The notes under the pieces are model-generated. The model saw nothing but the letters and a program-made list of their open reading frames with translations, searched no databases and was not told the origin of the DNA. The position numbers were made by a program, and so were the translations under genes. A stretch of DNA of 64,000 nucleotides. It comes from Mesorhizobium sp. LSJC280B00 (GTDB taxonomy: Bacteria > Pseudomonadota > Alphaproteobacteria > Rhizobiales > Rhizobiaceae). Shown here piece after piece: positions 27,540 through 35,467 of this stretch; the stretch's first letter is position 1, and the number at the start of each line of letters is the position of its first letter. The stretch is from NCBI RefSeq assembly GCF_000502835.1, contig NZ_AYVL01000017.1:769-64768 (forward strand), in the 5' to 3' direction.

Positions 27540-27646
27540 CATGTTGCTCCCTTGCTTCGCCGCATCGATCGCGAGGGCACCCACGACACGATTGTGGATC
27601 GGCAGTCTCTTGCCGCCTCGCCAGTGGAGCTTCAAAAACCGTGCCA
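27540..27646 (-). promoter_or_regulatory. second nifH-type sigma54 promoter with leader remnant
   Basis: Minus strand TGGCACGGTTTTTGA at 27646-27632, followed by GAAGCTCC as at 9153-9161, a leader with a shared CGCGATCGATG stretch, and an ATG at 27542 reading M-S-G-L-G-Q before decay. Both elements appear to derive from a nifH promoter region. It points toward hmuP-hmuS and shares the activator site at 27764 with the iscN promoter. Confidence 0.55.
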
Positions 27647-27763
27647 ATTGCGCCCAAGCAAGCTCAGAAGGAGTCTTCTGTAATGGTCGTTGGTTTAATG
27701 TGAGTTCAGCCAACAACTCAGGCCCAACATCCCGCGTGGCGGACCCGACAAACCCGACAGTAC

Positions 27764-27779
27764 GTGTCGGTTGGCCGAC
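27764..27779. promoter_or_regulatory. NifA upstream activator site, perfect palindrome
   Basis: TGTCGGTTGGCCGACA, an exact TGT-N10-ACA site with extended symmetry. It lies 76 bases upstream of the plus-strand sigma54 promoter for iscN and 118 bases upstream of the minus-strand element at 27646, so it can serve both directions. Confidence 0.88.
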
Positions 27780-27854
27780 ACCTTCGCAGCATGGACTCAC
27801 AAGAACCACGGCAGGGTCAGAGATGCCGCGCTGTGTTGAAACATTTTTTCGCTT

Positions 27855-27870
27855 TGGCACGGTGCATGCA
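27855..27870 (+). promoter_or_regulatory. sigma54 promoter of the iscN-nifU-nifS-nifV-nifW operon
   Basis: TGGCACGGTGCATGCA: -24 GG and -12 GC twelve bases apart, with ATGC for TTGC. It is 43 bases upstream of the iscN ATG and downstream of a perfect NifA site. Confidence 0.85.
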
Positions 27871-27912
27871 ACGTGATGCGCAAGCAGGTCCCGGACTGAG
27901 GAGAATGGAGCC

Positions 27913-28233
27913 ATGATTACGCTCACCGACAACGCTGTTGCCGCCATCAAGACTGCTCTTTCCCGCGCCAGCGAGCCGGCGGAAGGCTTTCGCATCATGG
28001 TCCAGGCCGGCGGCTGCGCCGGCTTCAAATACTTAATGGGCCTGGAGAGCGTGTCGCGCGAGGGCGACGCGATCACCGAGACAGATGGGATCAAGCTGTT
28101 CGTGGACGCGGGCTCCCAACCGCATGTCGCCGGCATGACCGTCGACTTTCTCACCGGGCTCGAATCTTCCGGCTTTGTCTTCGATAACCCCAACGCGCGC
28201 GAGAAGTGCGGCTGCGGCAAGTCCTTCAGTTGA
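27913..28233 (+). CDS. iscN: A-type iron-sulfur carrier (IscN/HesB-like)
   Basis: 106-residue IscA/HesB family protein that accepts or delivers Fe-S clusters. The three conserved cysteines are visible: GGCAGFKY (C36) and CGCGKS near the C-terminus. It is the first gene of a NifA/sigma54 operon and is followed by nifU-like and nifS genes, as in R. etli iscN-nifU-nifS. It probably helps mature nitrogenase clusters. GGAG lies just before the ATG. Confidence 0.92.
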   Translation: MITLTDNAVAAIKTALSRASEPAEGFRIMVQAGGCAGFKYLMGLESVSREGDAITETDGIKLFVDAGSQPHVAGMTVDFLTGLESSGFVFDNPNAREKCGCGKSFS

Positions 28234-28306
28234 TCGCCCGAAGCGCCTGTGCGGGTCCATGAAGCGATTGCCGCCGACGCACTCATTTGCGGCAGAGGAG
28301 GCTTAT

Positions 28307-28684
28307 ATGGCCGGCACAACAGATGTCCCTGTCCTCAAGAACAAGGCAAGGTCGAAGCCGATCTTGGGACCGGCAATCGCTTCAGGTAGGATGCAAAGAA
28401 CGTCGCCTCCCGAAACAGTTCGGTTCCTGGTGGCACCCAAGCTGCTGGCGGCCAAATCGCGCCGCTGCGCCAAATTCGGCTTATCGATAACGTTGTCGTG
28501 TTCGGGCGTCCTTACCTGCGGGCTGACGGCGGCGACTGCGGACTTGGCCATGTCGACGCCGATCCGGTCTACGTCAAACTCTCGGGCGTCCGCGCCGGCT
28601 GCCAGTTCGGGCCCATCATCATCAACGGCATACGCCAGAGGCTCAATGAGGCGGTCGCGCGCTCGCGTCATTCCGGTCAACTGA
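28307..28684 (+). pseudogene. nifU: NifU-like scaffold (Nfu domain), two frameshifts
   Basis: ATG 28307 with AGGAGG gives MAGTTDVPVLKNKARSK, then the frame is lost. In another frame the Nfu/NifU C-terminal domain appears (RPYLRADGGDCGL, then DPVYVKLSGVRAGCQF, then NGIRQRLNEA). The ending ARVIPVN with TGA at 28684 is back in the first frame. The domain normally binds a cluster through a CxxC (CAGC); here the first cysteine is Arg (RAGC). Two compensating frameshifts plus a lost ligand make function doubtful. Confidence 0.62.
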
Positions 28685-28693
28685 GGATCGCAC

Positions 28694-29911
28694 ATGAAAC
28701 CTGTCTACCTCGACAACAACGCAACCACACGGGTCGATCCTGAGGTCGTGCAAGCGATGTTGCCGTTCTTTAGGGATCAATTCGGCAACCCTTCGTCGGC
28801 GCACGCTCTTGGCGCCTCAGTCAGTGCGGCGGTGAGAAAGGCGCGGAGGCAGTTGCAAGCTCTGATCGGCGCGGAGTTCGACGATGAGATCACCTTCACC
28901 TCGGGTGGGACAGAAAGCGACAATGCAGCGCTACTTTCGGCGCTCGAGGCGGCGCCCAACCGAACCGAGATCGTGACGTCCGCGGTCGAGCATCCCGCCG
29001 TGCTGACGCTCTGCGCGCATCTTGAGAAGACCCGCCGCGTCAAGGTGCACAGGATCCCGGTGGATTGCCGTGGCCGGCTCGACCTCGACGCCTATATGGC
29101 CGCCCTCACCCCACAGGTGGCAATCGTCTCGATAATGTGGGCGAACAATGAGACTGGTGTGATCTTCCCCGTGGCCAGGCTTGCCGAGTTGGCCAAGGAA
29201 GTGGGCGCCCTTTTCCATACCGACGCTGTGCAGGCGGTCGGCAAGCTTCCGATGAACCTGAAGTCGACCGCAATCGACATGCTGTCGCTCTCCGGCCACA
29301 AGCTGCACGGGCCGAAAGGGATCGGCGCGCTTTTCGTAAAACGTGGCGTCAATTTCCACTCGCTCATCAAGGGGGGCCACCAAGAACACAACCGGCGTGC
29401 TGGCACCGAGAATACGCCCGGCATAGTCGGGCTCGGCATGGCGGCCGAACTCGCCTTGAAATTCATGGACGACGAGACCACACGGGTAAAGTCGCTCCGC
29501 GACCGTTTAGAGGACGGGATTCTCCAGCGCATCCCAAGCACCTGTGTCACTGGTGATCCCCTGGAACGGTTGCCCAACACCGCAAACATCTCCTTCGAAC
29601 ATGTCGAAAGTGATGGAATTCCACTTCTCCTCAGCCGCGTGGGCATCGCGTGTTCCTCCGGCTCCGCCTGCACCTCCGGCTCGCTGGAACCGAGCCATGT
29701 CCTGAGCGCGATGAAAACGCCACACGCGGCAGTCCGCTTCTCCTTGGCGCGGGACAACGGCGAAGCGGACGTCGACCGGGTACTCGAGGTCATGCCGGCA
29801 ATCGTGGAGAAGCTGCGTGGCTTTCCCAGTCCTGGGCCCGGTAGGCGAGGCGCCGAAGACGTTCAATCCGGTCTATGCCTGAGCGGCAGCAGAACAGGCT
29901 GCCGTTCATGA
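28694..29911 (+). CDS. nifS: cysteine desulfurase NifS
   Basis: PLP enzyme that takes sulfur from cysteine for nitrogenase Fe-S clusters. The opening YLDNNATTRVDP, the PLP lysine in SLSGHKLHGPKG and the mobile active-site cysteine in ACSSGSACTSGS are present. After about residue 377 the frame shifts: another frame continues with PVLGPVGEAPKTFNPVYA and a stop at 29882, the usual NifS end. The open frame instead adds an unusual Gly/Ser/Arg tail and ends at 29911, overlapping the nifV ATG (ATGA). The catalytic core is unaffected. Confidence 0.93.
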   Translation: MKPVYLDNNATTRVDPEVVQAMLPFFRDQFGNPSSAHALGASVSAAVRKARRQLQALIGAEFDDEITFTSGGTESDNAALLSALEAAPNRTEIVTSAVEHPAVLTLCAHLEKTRRVKVHRIPVDCRGRLDLDAYMAALTPQVAIVSIMWANNETGVIFPVARLAELAKEVGALFHTDAVQAVGKLPMNLKSTAIDMLSLSGHKLHGPKGIGALFVKRGVNFHSLIKGGHQEHNRRAGTENTPGIVGLGMAAELALKFMDDETTRVKSLRDRLEDGILQRIPSTCVTGDPLERLPNTANISFEHVESDGIPLLLSRVGIACSSGSACTSGSLEPSHVLSAMKTPHAAVRFSLARDNGEADVDRVLEVMPAIVEKLRGFPSPGPGRRGAEDVQSGLCLSGSRTGCRS

Positions 29912-31113
29912 CCCGTCATGTCTTTCTCAACGATACGACCTTGCGCGATCGCGAGCAGGCGCCCGGCGTCGCCTTTACGACGACGGAAAAGCTGGAGATC
30001 GCCGAGTCTCTTGCGGCGGCCGGCGTCACAGAGATCGAGATCGGCACGCCGGTCATGGGCGCCGACGAGATCGAAACAATTCGCGCCGTGGTCGCGCGGC
30101 GTCTCCCGGTTCGGCTCATGGCGTGGTGCCGGATGACGTCGCTGGATCTCGATGCAGCGATCGAGAGCGGCGTCCACGCCGTCAATCTATCGCTGCCTGC
30201 GTCGGACATCCAACTTGCCGCCAAGCTCGGCCTCGATAAGGCGGGAGCGCTCCAGGTCATCGAGCATATGGTCAGGCGCGCAGCCGCCGCCGGCTTCTTT
30301 GTCGCGGTGGGCTGCGAGGATGCCTCGCGGGCCAATCGGGATCATCTCGCCCGCGTCATCGAGACGGCTGCACGCGCCGGCGCAAGCCGCGTCAGGCTAG
30401 CCGACACAGTCGGCGTTCTCGACCCGTTTTCGACCTTCGAACTTGTCGCCCAGCTCGTGGCGCAGTCTCCAATCGATCTTGAATTTCATGCGCACAACGA
30501 TCTCGGACTTGCTGCCGCCAACACGCTGGCCGCGATCCGCGCAGGCACGCGCCATGCGTCCGTCACCGTCCTGGGGCTCGGCGAGCGTGCGGGCAATGCC
30601 GCGCTGGAAGAGGTGGCCGCCGCGATGGCGGTCCTCGACGGCGCGGATACCGGCATCGAGCTGACCGCATTGCCCGACCTCGCCGCCCAGGTGGCTTGGG
30701 CCGCCCGCCGGCAGACCGCGGCCATTAAGCCGGTCGCCTGCGCCGATGTTTTCACCCACGAATCCGGCAATCACGTCGCAGGGCTGCTGAAGGACTCGCG
30801 TACTTATCAAGGGCTCGATCCGGCTCTCGTGGGCCGCTGCCGGCGTATCGTCATCGGCAAGCATTCCGGCGCCACTGCGATTGCCCATGTGCTGAGCGAA
30901 AGCGGTCGCGATCTCGACCCGGATCTGGCAGCCGCGATGGTGGCCCGCGTCCGGCGCGAGGCGGCCGAGACCAAATCGACCGTCACTGCAACTCAACTGG
31001 TCGAGCTCTACGATGGAATGTGCAGCGAGGCATCCCTCGCGGAGCTGTGCGGGTCCAGGTCAGCCGTGCGCGAGCGCACCACCACAGTTTTCCGACCAGG
31101 GAGAATGCAATGA
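29908..31113 (+). CDS. nifV: homocitrate synthase NifV
   Basis: Condenses acetyl-CoA and 2-oxoglutarate to homocitrate, the organic ligand of FeMo-co. The DRE-TIM barrel signature (LNDTTLRDREQAPGVAF), the metal motif HAHNDLG and GLGERAGNAALEE are intact in 401 residues. I chose the ATG at 29908, which overlaps the nifS stop. Many rhizobia lack nifV and rely on host homocitrate (FEN1 in Lotus), so an apparently functional copy is notable. Its stop overlaps the nifW start (ATGA). Confidence 0.93.
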   Translation: MTRHVFLNDTTLRDREQAPGVAFTTTEKLEIAESLAAAGVTEIEIGTPVMGADEIETIRAVVARRLPVRLMAWCRMTSLDLDAAIESGVHAVNLSLPASDIQLAAKLGLDKAGALQVIEHMVRRAAAAGFFVAVGCEDASRANRDHLARVIETAARAGASRVRLADTVGVLDPFSTFELVAQLVAQSPIDLEFHAHNDLGLAAANTLAAIRAGTRHASVTVLGLGERAGNAALEEVAAAMAVLDGADTGIELTALPDLAAQVAWAARRQTAAIKPVACADVFTHESGNHVAGLLKDSRTYQGLDPALVGRCRRIVIGKHSGATAIAHVLSESGRDLDPDLAAAMVARVRREAAETKSTVTATQLVELYDGMCSEASLAELCGSRSAVRERTTTVFRPGRMQ

Positions 31114-31490
31114 ATTGTTCCGCTGACAGCCGCCCCATCGATGTCACCGACATCCTCGCACGACTGAAGCGCCTGTCGGCTGCGGAGGAGTTCTTCGCAG
31201 TCCTTGGCGTCTCCTATGACCCGAAGGTGCTGAATGTCTCGCGGCTCCATATCATGAAGCGCGTGGGCCAATACCTTGCCGAAGAAGATTTCGCCGATCT
31301 GCCCGACCAGGTGATTGCCGCGCGGGTGCGCGCGACGCTCGAACGCGCTTACGAGGACTTCGCGGTTTCCTCGCCGCTCACCCATCGGATCTTCAAGGTG
31401 CTCAAAGACCACGATCCGAACAAACCTGCCACGCCGGGCCGCACCTTTGTCCCGTTCGACTCCGTACTGAAGCGGTTCGGACAGGAATGA
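31110..31490 (+). CDS. nifW: nitrogenase-stabilising protein NifW
   Basis: 126-residue NifW, which helps protect or mature the MoFe protein. Segments ILARLKRLSAAEEFFAVLGV and VLNVSRLHIMKRVGQYL, and the end TFVPFDSVLKRF, are characteristic. The ATG at 31110 overlaps the nifV stop. It ends the iscN-nifW operon. The following 188 bases hold the fixA control region. Confidence 0.93.
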   Translation: MNCSADSRPIDVTDILARLKRLSAAEEFFAVLGVSYDPKVLNVSRLHIMKRVGQYLAEEDFADLPDQVIAARVRATLERAYEDFAVSSPLTHRIFKVLKDHDPNKPATPGRTFVPFDSVLKRFGQE

Positions 31491-31516
31491 CCGCGACACG
31501 GGTTGCGACGCGACAA

Positions 31517-31532
31517 TGTCGAGAAGCCGACA
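31517..31532. promoter_or_regulatory. NifA upstream activator site before fixA
   Basis: TGTCGAGAAGCCGACA, an exact TGT-N10-ACA palindrome, 74 bases upstream of the fixA sigma54 promoter. Confidence 0.88.
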
Positions 31533-31605
31533 AATCCAGTCATCACCAGGCGCCCTCAGAAGCAACCAAGCGAAGTTCTAGGAATAGGGGGCAGCGCAAA
31601 ACAGT

Positions 31606-31620
31606 TGGCACGAATGATGC
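31606..31620 (+). promoter_or_regulatory. sigma54 promoter of fixABCX
   Basis: TGGCACGAATGATGC: GG and GC twelve bases apart; -12 reads ATGC. It lies 58 bases upstream of the fixA ATG. Confidence 0.88.
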
Positions 31621-31678
31621 AAACCAAGGAGATGAACCGCCGAGCCCGCATCCGGACAGGAGCCTGGAGAAACCGCCA

Positions 31679-32530
31679 ATGCACATCGTAATCTGCATCA
31701 AGCAGGTGCCGGACTCGGCACAGATACGGGTCCATCCGGTGACGAACACTATCATGCGCCAGGGTGTTCCGACCATCATCAACCCTTACGACCTGTTCGC
31801 CCTCGAAGAAGCCCTCAGACTGCGCGACACACATGATGGCGAAGTTACCGTGCTCACTATGGGTCCGCCCATGGCAGAGGACGCGCTGCGCAAGGCGCTC
31901 GGTTACGGCGCCGACCGAGCGGTGCTCTTGACCGACCGCTATTTTGCCGGCTCCGACACGCTGGCGACCTCGTTCGCCCTTTCCCAGGCAATCGCGAAGG
32001 TTGGCGAGACGTTCGGCACGCCAGACCTCGTCTTCACCGGCAAGCAGACGATCGATGGCGACACCGCCCAGGTCGGGCCCGGCATCGCCAAGCGCCTCGG
32101 ACTCCTGCAGCTGACCTATGTCGCGAAGATCGCCTCTATTGACCTTGCTGCGCGCGAGATCAAGGTTGAGCGCCGCTCGGAAGGCGGCACACAGATGCTG
32201 AAGAGCAGGCTCCCTTGCCTGATCACCATGCTGGAAGGCACAAACGAGATCCGCCGGGGCTCGATCCAGGACGCCCTGTGCGCCGCGCGCAGCCAGGTCT
32301 TGAAATGGAGTGCCGCCGACGCCGGCATTGAGGATCTCACCAAATGCGGCCTGCGCGGTTCACCGACGGTCGTCAAGCGCGTTTTCGCGCCTCCTGCGCG
32401 GGCGGAAAAGGCGGCAAAAATCGACACCGCCGAGATGGCCTTGCGCGATGTCGCTGACGAACTCATCACGGCAATTTTCACCCGCCAGCCGGCATTGGAA
32501 CATGAGCTCGCCTTCAACGGCGGCGCGTGA
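31679..32530 (+). CDS. fixA: electron transfer flavoprotein beta subunit FixA
   Basis: FixA pairs with FixB and, with FixC and FixX, bifurcates electrons from NADH to quinone and to ferredoxin for nitrogenase. It has 283 residues with VICIKQVPDSAQIRV at the N-terminus and the ETF-beta signature region VERRSEGGTQMLKSRLPCLI. I chose the ATG at 31679; the frame is open upstream through the promoter, which excludes earlier starts. First gene of fixABCX. Confidence 0.95.
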   Translation: MHIVICIKQVPDSAQIRVHPVTNTIMRQGVPTIINPYDLFALEEALRLRDTHDGEVTVLTMGPPMAEDALRKALGYGADRAVLLTDRYFAGSDTLATSFALSQAIAKVGETFGTPDLVFTGKQTIDGDTAQVGPGIAKRLGLLQLTYVAKIASIDLAAREIKVERRSEGGTQMLKSRLPCLITMLEGTNEIRRGSIQDALCAARSQVLKWSAADAGIEDLTKCGLRGSPTVVKRVFAPPARAEKAAKIDTAEMALRDVADELITAIFTRQPALEHELAFNGGA

Positions 32531-32548
32531 GAGGGCAAGGAGCAGACG

Positions 32549-33658
32549 ATGTCGACCGCGAACCGAGAAACCCCTCGCCCTGCCGCCGGCCGTGCCGGCA
32601 TAAAGAAGGAGCTGCCCGCGCATTTCAAGGACTACCGGCACGTTTGGGTTTTCATCGAGCTCGAACGCGGCCAGGTCCATCCCGTATCATTCGAACTGCT
32701 CGGCGAAGGCCGCAAGTTAGCAGACAAGCTTCAGGTCCAGCTTGCGGGCGTCGTGCTTGGACCGCCGGGAGAGGCCATCGGGAACGCCGTTGCCGAAGCG
32801 TTCGCTTATGGCGCCGACCTTGTCTACATCGTCGAGGCGCCGCTGCTCGCCGACTATCGGAACGAGCCATTCACCAAGGCGATGACGGATCTGGTCGATG
32901 CCCACAAACCCGAGATCCTTCTTCTCGGCGCCACCACACTCGGCAGGGATCTTGCCGGGTCCGTGGCGACGACCTTGCAGACAGGGCTCACGGCCGACTG
33001 CACCGAACTTGATGTGGATACCGACGGATCGCTCGCCGCCACCCGTCCGACTTTCGGCGGTTCCTTGTTGTGCACGATCTATACGCTCAATTTCCGCCCC
33101 CAGATGGCGACAGTGCGACCGAGGGTCATGCCCATGCCGCAGCGGGCGGATAAACCGGTCGGGCGTGTCATCCGGCACAAGCTCTCGGTAGCCGAGGACG
33201 AGATCGTTACCAAAATCCTCGGCTTCCTGCCGGATAGTCAGTCGGCAAAGGCAAATCTTGCCTATGCCGACGTCGTGGTTGCGGGAGGCCTCGGTCTAGG
33301 CGCGGCGGAGAACCTGCAGCTTGTGAAGAATCTCGCGCGAGCAATCGGCGCCGAGCACGGCTGTTCGCGCCCGTTGGTCCAGAAGGGCTGGATGCCAGCT
33401 GATCGGCAGATCGGCCAAACTGGCAAGACCATCCGGCCGAAGCTTTACATAGCGGCCGGGATTTCCGGCGCCGTCCAGCATCGGGTTGGCGTCGAGGGGG
33501 CGGATCTCATCGTGGCCATCAACACCGACCCGAACGCGCCGATTTTCGATTTCGCTCACCTCGGGATCGTCACCGACGCGATCCGCTTCCTGCCCGCACT
33601 GACGGAAGCCTTCACCCGGCGGCTGTCGCCCCACAGTCGCGACAAGCTTGCGAGCTAA
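32549..33658 (+). CDS. fixB: electron transfer flavoprotein alpha subunit FixB
   Basis: 369-residue FixB that binds FAD through its C-terminal domain (GRPKLYIA-like TIRPKLYIAAGISGAVQH, then IVAINTDPNAPIFDFAHLGI). It has the N-terminal extension typical of nitrogen-fixation ETF-alpha. It lies 18 bases after fixA and 3 before fixC. It forms the bifurcating heterodimer with FixA. Confidence 0.95.
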   Translation: MSTANRETPRPAAGRAGIKKELPAHFKDYRHVWVFIELERGQVHPVSFELLGEGRKLADKLQVQLAGVVLGPPGEAIGNAVAEAFAYGADLVYIVEAPLLADYRNEPFTKAMTDLVDAHKPEILLLGATTLGRDLAGSVATTLQTGLTADCTELDVDTDGSLAATRPTFGGSLLCTIYTLNFRPQMATVRPRVMPMPQRADKPVGRVIRHKLSVAEDEIVTKILGFLPDSQSAKANLAYADVVVAGGLGLGAAENLQLVKNLARAIGAEHGCSRPLVQKGWMPADRQIGQTGKTIRPKLYIAAGISGAVQHRVGVEGADLIVAINTDPNAPIFDFAHLGIVTDAIRFLPALTEAFTRRLSPHSRDKLAS

Positions 33659-33661
33659 GGG

Positions 33662-34975
33662 ATGGACATGATTGAGGAACAATTCGACGCCATTGTTATT
33701 GGGGCCGGCATGTCCGGAAACGCAGCTGCTTACACCATGGCCAGCCACGGCCTGAAGGTGCTGCAGTTGGAGCGGGGTGAATATCCGGGCTCCAAGAATG
33801 TCCAGGGTGCCATCATGTACGCGAACATGCTGGAGAAGATCATCCCGGATTTCCGGGACGATGCGCCTCTCGAGCGGCATTTGGTTGAACAGCGGCTTTG
33901 GGTGATGGACGACACATCCCATACCGGGATTCACTATCGGTCGGACGACTTCAATGAGGCGAAGCCCAACCGCTACACGATCATCCGTGCCCAGTTCGAT
34001 AAATGGTTTTCGCGTAAGGTGCGCGAGGCCGGCGCGACGGTTCTGTGCGAGACGACCGTGACGGAACTCATCCGTGACGCCAAGGACAGGGTGATCGGCG
34101 TCCGCACAGACCGGGCCGGCGGAGCCATCTACGCGGACGTGGTCGTCCTCGCAGAAGGCGTATGCGGACTGCTTGGCACGCGGGCCGGCCTGCGCGAGAT
34201 GCCGAAGCCGCAAACCGTGGCGCTCGCCGTCAAGGAAATGCATTTCCTGCCCGAAGAGGTCATTGAGCAGCGGTTCGGCCTCAAAGGCGATGAAGGCTGC
34301 GTGATCGAGGCGGTGGGCACGACCTCCCGCAGCATGGCCGGGCTCGGCTTCCTCTATACCAACAAGGAGTCGATCTCACTGGGCATTGGCTGCCTCGTCT
34401 CCGATTTCGCCGCGATGGTCGAGAGCCCTTACGTCCTCCTCGACGCCTTAAAAACCCATCCTTCGATCCGGCCGCTGATCGCCGGCTCGGAAGTGAAAGA
34501 ATATTCCGCGCATCTCATTCCCGAAGGCGGCTACAAGGCTATTCCGCAGCTCTTTGGCGACGGTTGGGTCGTGGTCGGCGATGCCGCGCAACTGAACAAC
34601 GCCATTCACCGCGAGGGTTCGAACCTCGCCATGACCTCCGGCCGCATCGCGGCTGAGGCAATCATCGAGGTCAAGAGCCGCAACGGTCCTATGACCAAAC
34701 GGAATCTCGCCCTTTACAAAGCCATGCTGGACAAGTCCTTCGTGGTCAAGGACCTAAGGAAATACAAAGACATGCCGGCCTTGCTCCACACCAATTCCTG
34801 CAATTACTTCACGGCTTATCCGCGGTTGATGTCGCAAGCCGCGCAGAACTTCATGCGTGTCGACGGCACGCCGAAGATCGAGAAGGAAAAGGCGACCACG
34901 GCGGCCTTCATCAAGGCGCGCTCGCGCTGGGGGCTGGTCAGCGACGCGGTCCGCCTTGCATTGGCGTGGCGCTGA
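33662..34975 (+). CDS. fixC: flavoprotein FixC (ETF-quinone oxidoreductase-like)
   Basis: 437-residue FAD protein with the dinucleotide fold AIVIGAGMSGNAAAYTMA-like start (VIGAGMSGNAAA), GDAAQLNNAIHREGSN near residue 305 and a membrane-surface ETF-QO fold. It takes electrons from FixAB and passes them with FixX to quinone. The start at 33662 (MDMIEEQ) follows an AAGGG site; a second ATG lies two codons on. Confidence 0.95.
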   Translation: MDMIEEQFDAIVIGAGMSGNAAAYTMASHGLKVLQLERGEYPGSKNVQGAIMYANMLEKIIPDFRDDAPLERHLVEQRLWVMDDTSHTGIHYRSDDFNEAKPNRYTIIRAQFDKWFSRKVREAGATVLCETTVTELIRDAKDRVIGVRTDRAGGAIYADVVVLAEGVCGLLGTRAGLREMPKPQTVALAVKEMHFLPEEVIEQRFGLKGDEGCVIEAVGTTSRSMAGLGFLYTNKESISLGIGCLVSDFAAMVESPYVLLDALKTHPSIRPLIAGSEVKEYSAHLIPEGGYKAIPQLFGDGWVVVGDAAQLNNAIHREGSNLAMTSGRIAAEAIIEVKSRNGPMTKRNLALYKAMLDKSFVVKDLRKYKDMPALLHTNSCNYFTAYPRLMSQAAQNFMRVDGTPKIEKEKATTAAFIKARSRWGLVSDAVRLALAWR

Positions 34976-34986
34976 GGGGAGACGAA

Positions 34987-35286
34987 ATGACGATCGCAGT
35001 GACGAAGTCACGTGTCGAGGACAAGCTTTACCAGAACCGCTACTTGGTGGATTCTGGCCGTCCGCATATCAAAGTGCGACCGCACGAGAGGCCAAGCGCG
35101 AACTTGCTCGCGCTGACCCACGTCTGCCCCGCGAAATGTTATGAGTTGAACGACAAAGGTCAAGTGGAGATCACTGCCGACGGCTGCATGGAGTGCGGCA
35201 CCTGCCGGATTTTGTGCGAGACCAGTGGCGAGATCGAGTGGAACTATCCACGCGGCGGCTTCGGAGTCCTCTTCAAATTCGGATGA
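34987..35286 (+). CDS. fixX: ferredoxin-like protein FixX
   Basis: 99 residues with HVCPAKCYE and the cluster motif CMECGTCRILC; it carries the 4Fe-4S cluster of the FixABCX complex. The ATG at 34987 follows GGGGAGACGAA and comes 11 bases after fixC. Last gene of the fix operon before nifA. Confidence 0.94.
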   Translation: MTIAVTKSRVEDKLYQNRYLVDSGRPHIKVRPHERPSANLLALTHVCPAKCYELNDKGQVEITADGCMECGTCRILCETSGEIEWNYPRGGFGVLFKFG

Positions 35287-35467
35287 GGACGCACGCACCG
35301 CATCAAGAGGGTCAATCTTGGTACACCTGAGGTCGCGACCAACGCCAAGTCTATCTTTGCTTGAATTGCCGCGCCACGAAGAGAAGCTCGTGAATACTGT
35401 GCTTTCAGAATTCAGACTCAGATTCAAAAGGAGGAGCACTCTGGACGACAACCCCTGAGGTGTTTCC

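Noticed and set aside
27192..28319. 375-codon minus-strand ORF across the iscN region
   Set aside because: Runs antisense through iscN and its promoter; only its last ten residues correspond to the hmuP end.
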